5,290 nucleotides of DNA. Source: Kordiimonadaceae bacterium. GTDB lineage: Bacteria; Pseudomonadota; Alphaproteobacteria; Sphingomonadales; Kordiimonadaceae. A program made the position numbers and the translations under genes. The notes beneath the pieces are model-generated. The model was not told the origin of the DNA. It worked only from the letters and a program-made list of their open reading frames with translations, and did not search any database. Within the stretch, counting starts at the first letter, position 1; every line of letters begins with the position of its first letter. The DNA lies in assembly GCA_014238195.1 (NCBI GenBank), contig JABABO010000005.1:1-5290 (forward strand). Reading direction: 5' to 3'. Positions 1-5,290 of this stretch are shown one piece after another.

Positions 1-1459
1 GGCTGATTTTATGTTTAATCGCATTATTCCAGGGGCAATAATTGGGATCGTTGTTGGTAATCTAATGATGATTTGGCTGGCAAAACGCACTGCGCAACAG
101 ATCGGCAATAATAAGCTAACGTCTATTCCATTGGGGATTGATCTGCCAACTGTATTTGGCATGGTTTTCTTTATCATTGGGCCTGTGTTCCTAGGGAAAA
201 AAGCGGAACTAGGGTTAGGCGGCGCAGCGGAATTTGCGTGGGTCATTGGTATGGCAAGCGCAATTTGGATGGCACTCATCAAGTTTATTTTGTCGTTCTT
301 TGGGAATTTGATGCAACGGGAAATGCCGCAAATGGCGCTGGTTGGGGCTATGGCAGGCATTGCAACTGTTTGGTTAGGTGCAGAAGCTGTGTTTGGTATT
401 TTTGCGCTGCCAGAAGTGGGTATTTTGTCCTTGATGATTATGGCATTTGCTTTGATTGCAGGCCATAAACTGCCCTTTAATTTGCCAGGTGCTATTCTTG
501 CTATCTTTGCAGGCACAGTGCTTTATTACATTCTTGCTTTTGCAGGCACGTCTCCAGATTACGCCATAAATGACATGCCTGCCCTAACCCCAACCATACC
601 GAAACCTACACTTTTAGGCTTTTCTGCAATGTTTGGTGAAGTGACGAATTATCTGGGGCTTATTTTTCCATTTGGTCTTTTGATTGCGGCTAGTGCTGTG
701 AATGTTGTTGCTGGGGCAAGGGTGATCGGTGATGAATATGATGCAGCAAAAGTAGTAAAAATTGATTCAGTTGCCACAGCTGTAAGCGCTTTTTTCGGCG
801 GTGTCGTGCAAACAACACCGTATTTTGGCCATGCGACATATAAGCGTATGGGGGCGACAACAGGCTATGCTATTGGGGCTTCAACTGTGATTGCTGTAGG
901 CGGGTTGCTGGGGGTGATTGCCTTTGCCAGCCAGTTGATTCCATCGGCAGTGCTCAAGCCCATCTTGGTGGTGGTTGCCAGTGATATTATGCGCCTAGCT
1001 TTTAGCGGCGGTGATGTACGCCATGCCCCCGCTTTATTATTTGCGATTATCCCAGCGATTTTAAATTATGCCTATACTAAAATTAATGACTTATATCTTA
1101 CAGTCCATGAAGTCGCGGCCCATGTGATTAGCGCTGATTGGCTTGCATCATACGCCTTACTTGGTGCCCTGTCGCGTGGGTATATTCTGACCAGTTTAAT
1201 TTGGGGTGCGCTTATGGTTTGGATTATGGACGGGTTGTTTAGACGGGCAGGGATCGCAGCGCTGGTCGCAGCCTTGTTAACAATATTTGGTGTTATACAT
1301 TCTGTGTTGCCATCGGCTGGCATGTATTTACCTTGGGCCATGCCTGATCTTGGCGGCGGTGAACTGCTTGCCACGCGCCTTGCAATGGGTTATTTAATTG
1401 CTGGTCTTATCTTATTAAGTTTCACACTCATAAAAAAAGAAAATGATGAAAATGTCTAA
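1..1459 (+). CDS. NCS2/AzgA-like nucleobase-type permease, 5'-truncated by the window edge
   Basis: Inner-membrane polytopic transporter, probably a proton- or sodium-coupled importer of a purine, pyrimidine or related compound. The frame is open to the left edge (the codons before the Met at 11 read Ala-Asp-Phe). That Met is followed at once by a conserved internal stretch, RIIPGAIIGIVVGN, so the true start lies upstream. Numbered from that Met (482 residues), there are a dozen or more hydrophobic segments. A core at 236-290 carries ARVIGDEYDA, then DSVATAVSAFFGG, then QTTPYFGH at 267-274. This resembles the DSVAT...TTY...E region of AzgA-type adenine/guanine permeases and the substrate-site region of xanthine/uracil permeases. 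The C-terminus is short and charged (KKENDENV). It overlaps deoC by 17 bases, so the two are surely co-transcribed. Family placement is fairly firm; the substrate is inferred only from the neighbouring deoC and could be a nucleoside, a base or something unrelated. No promoter is visible. Confidence 0.85.
   Translation, partial: ADFMFNRIIPGAIIGIVVGNLMMIWLAKRTAQQIGNNKLTSIPLGIDLPTVFGMVFFIIGPVFLGKKAELGLGGAAEFAWVIGMASAIWMALIKFILSFFGNLMQREMPQMALVGAMAGIATVWLGAEAVFGIFALPEVGILSLMIMAFALIAGHKLPFNLPGAILAIFAGTVLYYILAFAGTSPDYAINDMPALTPTIPKPTLLGFSAMFGEVTNYLGLIFPFGLLIAASAVNVVAGARVIGDEYDAAKVVKIDSVATAVSAFFGGVVQTTPYFGHATYKRMGATTGYAIGASTVIAVGGLLGVIAFASQLIPSAVLKPILVVVASDIMRLAFSGGDVRHAPALLFAIIPAILNYAYTKINDLYLTVHEVAAHVISADWLASYALLGALSRGYILTSLIWGALMVWIMDGLFRRAGIAALVAALLTIFGVIHSVLPSAGMYLPWAMPDLGGGELLATRLAMGYLIAGLILLSFTLIKKENDENV
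1441..1459 (+). promoter_or_regulatory. deoC: permease stop / deoC start overlap (translational coupling)
   Basis: Three in-frame ATG codons for deoC (1443, 1446, 1452) sit within the last codons of the permease gene, whose TAA is at 1457-1459. The only upstream ribosome-binding signal is an A-rich AAAGAAA-like tract with no good GGAG core. This suggests that deoC is translated mainly by ribosomes finishing the permease. Which of the three ATGs is used cannot be decided from sequence. The choice changes the protein by at most three residues. Confidence 0.55.
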
Positions 1460-2408
1460 TGGACCTATCAATCAAGGGTGCGTGTTTAACCCCGACTGGT
1501 TAGAGGGTATCCGAGTGAATAAAAGTGCTGTTGAGCGTCGGATCAGTTCGCTTTCTGCACGCCGCAGTGTTAAAAAAGATGCCCAGATTGCTTGGCTTTT
1601 GAAGGCCATCAGCTGCATTGATTTAACCACACTGATGGGGGATGACACACCGGGTAAAGTGCGACGTATGTGCCGTAAAGCCATGAACCCTGTGCGCCGT
1701 GATATTCTGGACATTTTTGGTATGGGCGAGGCTGGCATTACAACAGGGGCTGTATGTGTGTATCACACAATGGTGCAGACAGCTGTTAGTACGCTTGGGG
1801 AAAGCGGTGTTCCTGTGGCAGCAGTTTCAACGGGTTTCCCTGCTGGCTTGATCCCCTTTGACCTGCGCCTAGAAGAAATAAAACGTTCTGTTGCAGACGG
1901 TGCCCGTGAAATTGATATCGTCATCACCCGTGAATATGTTTTAACGGGTGCATGGGAAAAATTGTATGAGGAAGTAAAAGCCTTTAAAGAAGCCTGCGGC
2001 CCTGCGCATTTAAAAGCAATTTTAGCAACAGGCCAGCTTGGCACAATGGGCGAAGTTGCCAAAGCATCGATGGTTGCTATGATGGCGGGCGCTGATTTCA
2101 TCAAAACATCGACAGGTATGGAAGGTGTGAATGCGACCCTACCTATCTCGCTTGTGATGGTGCGTCAAATCCGCGATTTTTATGACCGCACAGGTCAAAG
2201 TATCGGCTACAAGCCAGCAGGTGGCATTAAAACGGCAAAAGAGGCGCTAACATATTTGATTTTGATGAAGGAGGAACTAGGCCGGGCGTGGATGGAGCCT
2301 GAGCTTTTCCGCTTTGGGGCTTCAAGTTTGCTCGGTGATATTGAACGGCAGCTAGAGTATCATGCTTATGGCGGCTACTCGGCGGGCTATAGGCATGCAG
2401 TAGGTTAG
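1443..2408 (+). CDS. deoC: deoxyribose-phosphate aldolase, long animal-type DERA form
   Basis: Cytoplasmic class I aldolase that cleaves 2-deoxy-D-ribose 5-phosphate to acetaldehyde and D-glyceraldehyde 3-phosphate, the last committed step of deoxynucleoside breakdown. The 321-residue TIM barrel shows the whole active site. The Schiff-base lysine is K221 in GADFIKTSTG (E. coli K167). The second lysine is K257 in GYKPAGGIKT (E. coli K201). The acid/base aspartate is D158 in EIDIVI (E. coli D102). GASSLLGDIERQ near 292-303 is the phosphate-binding end. Length and extra segments (RRSVKKDAQIAWLLKA, CIDLTTLMGDDT, the GGYSAGYRHAVG tail) match vertebrate DERA of about 318 residues rather than the roughly 259-residue E. 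coli protein. Two tyrosines, Y312 and Y316, lie in the tail, where E. coli uses a C-terminal Tyr in catalysis. The gene overlaps the permease and is followed after 11 bases by the ALDH gene. The start at 1443 is the longest option; 1446 and 1452 are equally possible. I see no sign of damage. Confidence 0.96.
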   Translation: MMKMSNGPINQGCVFNPDWLEGIRVNKSAVERRISSLSARRSVKKDAQIAWLLKAISCIDLTTLMGDDTPGKVRRMCRKAMNPVRRDILDIFGMGEAGITTGAVCVYHTMVQTAVSTLGESGVPVAAVSTGFPAGLIPFDLRLEEIKRSVADGAREIDIVITREYVLTGAWEKLYEEVKAFKEACGPAHLKAILATGQLGTMGEVAKASMVAMMAGADFIKTSTGMEGVNATLPISLVMVRQIRDFYDRTGQSIGYKPAGGIKTAKEALTYLILMKEELGRAWMEPELFRFGASSLLGDIERQLEYHAYGGYSAGYRHAVG

Positions 2409-2418
2409 GGGCAAAGGA
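2407..2418 (+). promoter_or_regulatory. ribosome binding site of the ALDH16 gene
   Basis: The 11-base gap between the deoC stop (TAG, 2406-2408) and the ATG at 2420 contains two purine-rich candidates. AAAGGA at 2413-2418 is only one base from the ATG, which is too close for normal use. AGGGG at 2407-2411 is eight bases away, overlaps the deoC stop and is the better placed. No other Shine-Dalgarno is visible, so initiation is probably coupled to deoC termination. The start at 2420 is preferred over the in-frame ATG at 2447 because the N-terminal motif ENFESMAYAPAPES looks like the family's N-terminus. Confidence 0.45.
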
Positions 2419-2419
2419 C

Positions 2420-4819
2420 ATGAATGTGAAAGAAAATTTTGAATCTATGGCGTATGCACCTGCCCCTGAAAGCCGGGATAAAGTGGATGCTTGGCTTGGC
2501 AGCCATCAGGCTAAAATGGGCATGTTTATAGGTGGGTCTTGGGTTGCGGGTCAGACACATTTTGCCAGCTATGCTCCGTCAACGGGTGAAAAACTAGCCG
2601 ATATTGCCAGTGCGACACAGGAACAAGTCGATAGCGCCGTTGCTGCATCGCGCCTAGCCCAACCAAAATGGGCTGCCCTTGGGGGGCATGGTCGGGCGCG
2701 CGTCCTGTACGCCCTTGCCCGCCTTTTACAGAAACACAGCCGCTTTATGGCCGTACTTGAAAGTTTGGATAATGGCAAACCGATCCGCGAAAGCAGGGAT
2801 ATTGATATTCCCCTAGCAGCACGGCACTTTTATCACCATGCGGGATGGGCGCAGTTGATTGATGATGAACTGCCAGATCACATCCCATTGGGTGTGGCAG
2901 GCCAAGTGATCCCTTGGAACTTCCCTTTATTGATGCTGGCTTGGAAAGTGGCACCAGCGCTGGCTGCTGGTAATACTGTTGTTTTAAAACCAGCGGAATA
3001 TACCAGCTTAACCGCTTTAAAATTCGCTGAGTTATGTCAAGAAGCTGGGCTGCCTAAAGGGGTGGTGAATATTGTCACAGGTGCTGGTGACGTGGGAGCG
3101 ATGGTTGTCGCATCCTCGGTTGATAAAATTGCGTTCACAGGGTCAACGGCGGTTGGTAAAATTATTCGCCGCAGTGTCGCGGGATCGGGTAAAAAGCTAA
3201 CGCTTGAACTAGGTGGAAAATCACCCTTTATTGTTTTTGATGATGCGGATATTGACGGCGCTGTTGAGGGGCTTGTCGATGCAATTTGGTTTAATCAGGG
3301 CCAAGTATGCTGCGCTGGATCGCGCTTGCTGGTACAAGAAGGCATTGCCGAAAATTTTATAGCGCGTGTGAAGCAACGAATGCAAAAGCTGCGTGTTGGC
3401 GACAGCTTGGATAAATGCACCGACATCGGTGCGATTGTGGATCAAGTTCAAAAAGATCAGATCGAAGCCATGCTGAACAAAGGGGTGGCGGAAGGGGCGA
3501 CGATTTTCCAGCCCGCTTGCGAAATTCCTGCATCAGGTTTGTACCTACCTCCCACGCTTATCACTGATATTGGCAGCGATAGTCCCTTGATGCAGGAAGA
3601 AATTTTTGGTCCTGTGTTAAGCGCTATGACCTTCCGTACCCAGTTAGAAGCCGTGCAACTTGCCAATAATACACGTTACGGCCTTGCCGCGTCTGTTTGG
3701 TCTGAAAGCCTGTCACGGGCGCTGGAAGTGGCACCCGCCATCAAGGCAGGGGTCGTTTGGATTAATGGCACCAATATGTTTGATGCGGCTGTTGGTTTCG
3801 GTGGTATGCGTGAAAGCGGTTATGGCCGTGAAGGCGGGATTGAAGGCATGAAAGCCTACATGACCACCAAGTCAGAAAAAGCCCGTGAAAAATGGACAAT
3901 GCCGAAACGCCCCCCTGAACTTGTGATGCCGAAGTCGGGTTCTGGGCTTGATGCGATTGATCAAACGGCCAAGCATTATATTGGTGGCAAGCAAGTGCGG
4001 CCAGATGGCGGCGGTGTTTTACCTGTGTCTGACATCAAGGGCAGTTATATGGGAACAGTCGCCGATGGCAATTACAAAGATATTCGCAATGCGGTTGAAT
4101 CGGCAACAAAAGCGCAACCCAGTTGGGCAGGGCAGACAGCGCATTTGCGGGCGCAAATCCTGTATTATATTGCGGAAAATTTAAATGTCCGCGCAGATGA
4201 ATTTGCAGCGCGTATTCGCAAAGCAACTGGGGTAACTGCACAAGCGGCAAGCAGCGAAGTGGAAAACGCGGTCGTGCGTTTGTTTGAAGCTGCAGCTTGG
4301 GCCGATAAATTGGATGGTAGGGTACATCAACCACCCATGCGCGGTGTGGCACTAGCGATGAACGAGGCAGTCGGCGTTATTGGCATTGTTTGCCCTGTGA
4401 AAAGCCCATTACTGGGGCTAGCGGTGCTTGCGGGACATGCCATTGCCCAGGGTAATGCTGTCGTGGTTATCCCATCGGGCATGTATCCACTTGTGGCAAC
4501 TGATTTTTACCAAATTCTCGAGACATCGGACCTGCCAAACGGGGTGTTGAATATTGTTACGGGCAATAATGCCAGCTTGGCCCCGACGCTTGCCAAACAC
4601 TACGGGATTGATGGTTTGTGGTATTTTGGACATCAGTCGAAGGAGATGGAGCAAGCCGCCGCAGAAAATATGAAACGCACGTGGCTCTGTGAAGGGTATG
4701 ATTATGCGTGGGGTGACAAAAAATCGTTACCCGCCGCTAAAATATTATCACACGCGGTTGAGGTGAAAAATATCTGGGTCACTTACGGCGATGCCAATCA
4801 GTCGTCAGGCGGCTATTAA
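2420..4819 (+). CDS. ALDH16-type two-domain aldehyde dehydrogenase
   Basis: NAD(P)+-dependent aldehyde dehydrogenase, cytoplasmic. After deoC it most likely oxidises the released acetaldehyde to acetate; that substrate is inferred from context. Residues 1-35 are the ALDH16-type N-terminal extension. Residues 36-484 form a complete ALDH domain: PWNFP with the oxyanion Asn N167, cofactor Lys K190 in VVLKPAE, FTGST at 239-243, general base E263 in LELGGKSP, nucleophile C297 in GQVCCAGSR (aligned to Cys302 of ALDH2), and E394/F396 in EEIFGPV. All key residues are present, unlike vertebrate ALDH16A1, which lacks the nucleophile. Residues 485-517 are a Pro/Lys-rich linker, and 518-799 a shortened, degenerate second ALDH fold. 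The total of 799 residues is normal for bacterial ALDH16, so it is a native family architecture and not a chance fusion. It is the last gene of the visible operon. The family call is strong; physiological substrate and NAD versus NADP preference are not shown. Confidence 0.93.
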   Translation: MNVKENFESMAYAPAPESRDKVDAWLGSHQAKMGMFIGGSWVAGQTHFASYAPSTGEKLADIASATQEQVDSAVAASRLAQPKWAALGGHGRARVLYALARLLQKHSRFMAVLESLDNGKPIRESRDIDIPLAARHFYHHAGWAQLIDDELPDHIPLGVAGQVIPWNFPLLMLAWKVAPALAAGNTVVLKPAEYTSLTALKFAELCQEAGLPKGVVNIVTGAGDVGAMVVASSVDKIAFTGSTAVGKIIRRSVAGSGKKLTLELGGKSPFIVFDDADIDGAVEGLVDAIWFNQGQVCCAGSRLLVQEGIAENFIARVKQRMQKLRVGDSLDKCTDIGAIVDQVQKDQIEAMLNKGVAEGATIFQPACEIPASGLYLPPTLITDIGSDSPLMQEEIFGPVLSAMTFRTQLEAVQLANNTRYGLAASVWSESLSRALEVAPAIKAGVVWINGTNMFDAAVGFGGMRESGYGREGGIEGMKAYMTTKSEKAREKWTMPKRPPELVMPKSGSGLDAIDQTAKHYIGGKQVRPDGGGVLPVSDIKGSYMGTVADGNYKDIRNAVESATKAQPSWAGQTAHLRAQILYYIAENLNVRADEFAARIRKATGVTAQAASSEVENAVVRLFEAAAWADKLDGRVHQPPMRGVALAMNEAVGVIGIVCPVKSPLLGLAVLAGHAIAQGNAVVVIPSGMYPLVATDFYQILETSDLPNGVLNIVTGNNASLAPTLAKHYGIDGLWYFGHQSKEMEQAAAENMKRTWLCEGYDYAWGDKKSLPAAKILSHAVEVKNIWVTYGDANQSSGGY
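3971..4819 (+). other. degenerate C-terminal ALDH domain of the ALDH16 protein
   Basis: Residues 518-799 restart the ALDH fold: YIGGKQV parallels FIGGSWV of the first domain, and GNAVVVIP...LPNGVLNIVTG parallels GNTVVLKP...LPKGVVNIVTG. Active-site positions have decayed. PWNFPLL has become CPVKSPLL (the catalytic Asn is K661), the cofactor-binding Lys is I684, FTGST has become YFGHQS, and LELGG is reduced to LCEGY. About 200 residues that would carry the nucleophile are missing. The chain runs almost directly from the cofactor-fold half into HAVEVKNIWVTYG, which resembles the last beta-strand of ALDH proteins. The domain should bind no cofactor and do no chemistry. In ALDH16 it is thought to stand in for the partner subunit of an ordinary ALDH dimer. 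Confidence 0.8.
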
Positions 4820-4851
4820 TTTTAATCAAGCTTACTCATACTCCTTAATTC

Positions 4852-4871
4852 AAGGGTTTTCTTGCCCTTTT
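4852..4871 (+). terminator. weak hairpin with short T run, 33 bases after ALDH16
   Basis: AAGGG (4852-4856) can pair with CCCTT (4865-4869) around an eight-base loop, and the arm runs into two more T residues. The stem is only five pairs and the T tract is short, so termination here would be partial at best. Confidence 0.25.
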
Positions 4872-4907
4872 CAGCACTTGGGCTTGTTGATCTTAACGAA
4901 TCATATA

Positions 4908-4943
4908 CTTTTTGCTGTTACTGTGAACAAACAGGCAAGAAAG
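4908..4943 (+). repeat. imperfect inverted repeat / hairpin
   Basis: CTTTTTGCTGTT (4908-4919) is nearly complementary to AACAGGCAAGAAAG (4930-4943), with two extra bases in the right arm that would bulge out, around a ten-base loop. About twelve pairs can form, mostly A-T. It could be an RNA stem in the operon's 3' end or a binding site; nothing decides between these. Confidence 0.35.
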
Positions 4944-4964
4944 ACGTGGGAATTGCTTAGGATT

Positions 4965-4999
4965 AGATTTCCTCTCTTCATTCAGATTTCCGTGTCTTC
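4965..4999 (+). repeat. imperfect direct repeat, 19-base period
   Basis: AGATTTCCTCTCTTC (4965-4979) recurs as AGATTTCCGTGTCTTC (4984-4999), sharing AGATTTCC exactly and the TCTTC end. The starts are 19 bases apart, close to two helical turns. A paired operator is conceivable, but two copies in a pyrimidine-rich stretch may be chance. Confidence 0.25.
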
Positions 5000-5001
5000 T
5001 T

Positions 5002-5030
5002 TTGCCTGTGATGTCTTGAAATCAGATATT
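5002..5030 (+). promoter_or_regulatory. possible sigma-70-like promoter
   Basis: TTGCCT (5002-5007) and GATATT (5025-5030) are separated by exactly 17 bases, and each matches four of six consensus positions. If real, transcription would begin near 5037 and stop at the terminator at 5136-5159, giving an RNA of about 120 bases containing the hairpin at 5093-5114. Matches this weak are common by chance. Confidence 0.15.
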
Positions 5031-5092
5031 AGGTTAAGTCAGCATGGCGGATATGAAGAAAACTGTAAAACGGGTCATGACAATCTGGTCAA

Positions 5093-5114
5093 TCGTCTGG
5101 CAGTGTTCAGACGA
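5093..5114 (+). repeat. perfect seven-base inverted repeat / hairpin
   Basis: TCGTCTG (5093-5099) and CAGACGA (5108-5114) are exact reverse complements around an eight-base loop. This is the best stem in the non-coding stretch apart from the terminator. It lies 21 bases before the terminator hairpin, so the two could form successive stems of one RNA. Confidence 0.45.
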
Positions 5115-5135
5115 ACGAGAGTTATAGCCAATTGC

Positions 5136-5159
5136 GGTGAATTTTGATCACCTTTTTTT
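5136..5159 (+). terminator. intrinsic (Rho-independent) terminator candidate
   Basis: GGTGA (5136-5140) pairs perfectly with TCACC (5148-5152) around a seven-base loop, followed immediately by seven T residues (5153-5159). This is the classic layout for a plus-strand terminator, though the stem has only five pairs. It would end the permease-deoC-ALDH16 transcript about 330 bases after the last stop codon, or a separate short RNA. It lies at the stop codon of the possible convergent frame, a common place for such sites. On the minus strand no T run follows the hairpin. Confidence 0.55.
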
Positions 5160-5290
5160 ACCGCGGGTTTTTATGCCAGCACTATACAGTGTTAGGAAAG
5201 CAAAGCGCCTCGAAAGTATAGGGCCAAGAAAGCGAAGGGCCAAGGCAGTAAAGGCCAAGAAAGCTATAGCGAGACCAATAAATAATGAGA
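5148..5290 (-). CDS. possible 3' end of a convergent membrane protein gene
   Basis: Read on the minus strand from the right edge, 46 codons are open before a TGA at 5150-5148. The product is hydrophobic at first (SLFIGLAIAFLAFTALALRF), long enough for one membrane helix, and ends in a basic tail (KTRGKKR), as expected for a cytoplasmic C-terminus. The stop coincides with the plus-strand terminator hairpin, which fits convergent genes. I cannot name a family. The plus strand here is also open, from an ATG at 5173 to the edge, and reads as a Lys/Arg-rich peptide. The two are complementary readings of the same purine-rich DNA, and at most one is likely real. I favour the minus strand because the plus-strand ATG has no ribosome binding site. 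Confidence 0.33.
   Translation of the reverse strand, partial: SLFIGLAIAFLAFTALALRFLGPILSRRFAFLTLYSAGIKTRGKKR
5178..5193. repeat. short near-perfect palindrome
   Basis: AGCACT (5178-5183) and AGTGTT (5188-5193) form an inverted repeat with a four-base centre. There is one mismatch, which is a G-U pair in RNA. It lies 18 bases after the T run of the terminator. It could be an operator half-site pair or simply coding sequence of the convergent frame. Confidence 0.25.
5205..5267. repeat. imperfect 16-base tandem repeat, purine-rich
   Basis: Two clear units, GGGCCAAGAAAGCGAA (5221-5236) and GGGCCAAGGCAGTAAA (5237-5252), are followed by a third, GGCCAAGAAAGCTAT (5253-5267). The third shares GGCCAAGAAAGC exactly with the first but is shifted by one base. 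A more diverged unit (5205-5220) precedes them in register. The period of 16 or 15 is not a multiple of three, so the repeat is not a peptide repeat. The plus strand is strongly purine-rich. The array may continue past the window edge. Confidence 0.5.

Larger units (their letters stand above)
4820..5147 (+). other. non-coding stretch after the operon
   Basis: No convincing gene is visible between the ALDH16 stop and the strong hairpin near 5136. One plus-strand frame stays open from inside the ALDH16 gene to 5147, but its product has no domain-like pattern. The base composition is richer in A and T than the genes. The stretch holds several small inverted repeats and one direct repeat, listed separately, and ends in a terminator candidate. 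It may be the operon's long 3' untranslated region, a small RNA locus or decayed DNA. Confidence 0.5.

Noticed and set aside
1072..1374. 100-codon minus-strand frame inside the permease gene.
   Set aside because: It is antisense to a strongly conserved coding region and has no domain pattern. The minus-strand frames inside deoC and ALDH16 are shadows for the same reason.
3948..4184. A possible frameshift or gene boundary at the ALDH16 linker, which would make the C-terminal domain a separate decayed gene.
   Set aside because: The ALDH16 frame is continuous from 2420 to 4819, and the 799-residue two-domain layout is the normal one for this family.
5044..5127. 27-codon frame (MADMKKTV...) in the non-coding stretch.
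   Set aside because: It has only a weak AGG about ten bases upstream and no recognisable product. It is mentioned only as part of the possible leader RNA, not called as a gene.
4791..5147. Open frame of 118 codons on the plus strand, overlapping the end of ALDH16.
   Set aside because: It begins inside the ALDH16 gene without a ribosome binding site and has mixed, non-domain-like composition. It runs through stretches better explained as hairpins. It ends at the terminator loop by chance.
4820..5147. A remnant of an insertion sequence or a tRNA-type integration site after the operon.
   Set aside because: I found no transposase-like peptide in any frame, no terminal inverted repeats with target duplication, and no tRNA-like fold.
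5173..5290. Plus-strand frame MPALYSVRKAKR..., Lys/Arg-rich, open to the right edge, reminiscent of histone H1-like tails.
   Set aside because: No Shine-Dalgarno precedes the ATG, which follows a T-rich terminator tail. The basic composition follows directly from the purine-rich repeat, and the minus-strand reading is more protein-like.

Overview
The window is about 5.3 kb of gram-negative, probably alphaproteobacterial DNA. I infer this from mid-range base composition, codon use and gene types; nothing in the window fixes the taxon. It holds the distal part of a tightly packed plus-strand catabolic operon, followed by a roughly 330-base non-coding stretch. At the right edge there is possibly the tail of a convergent gene.

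Layout. Positions 1-1459 carry the 3' part of a polytopic permease of the NCS2/AzgA-like nucleobase transporter group; its N-terminus lies outside the window. Positions 1443-2408 encode deoxyribose-phosphate aldolase (deoC), in the long form that resembles animal DERA more than the short E. coli enzyme. Positions 2420-4819 encode a 799-residue ALDH16-type aldehyde dehydrogenase. It has one complete, apparently active ALDH domain, then a degenerate second ALDH domain that has lost its catalytic half. From 4820 to about 5147 I see no convincing gene. This stretch holds several hairpins and ends in a good intrinsic-terminator candidate at 5136-5159. From 5148 to the right edge a minus-strand frame stays open and reads as a hydrophobic helix plus a basic tail, which could be the 3' end of a convergent membrane protein gene. 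An imperfect 16-base repeat lies inside it.

How the genes fit together. The permease would bring in a nucleobase, nucleoside or related compound. DeoC would cleave 2-deoxyribose 5-phosphate to acetaldehyde and glyceraldehyde 3-phosphate. The ALDH16 enzyme is well placed to oxidise the toxic acetaldehyde to acetate with NAD+. Overlapping or nearly abutting genes (17-base overlap, then an 11-base gap) support co-transcription and translational coupling. No phosphorylase, deoxyribokinase, phosphopentomutase or regulator gene is in the window, so the upstream steps must be encoded elsewhere.

The enzymes belong to known families, and I see no wholly new system here. The parts most worth checking are the permease's substrate, the two-domain ALDH and its link to deoC, and the structured DNA after the operon.
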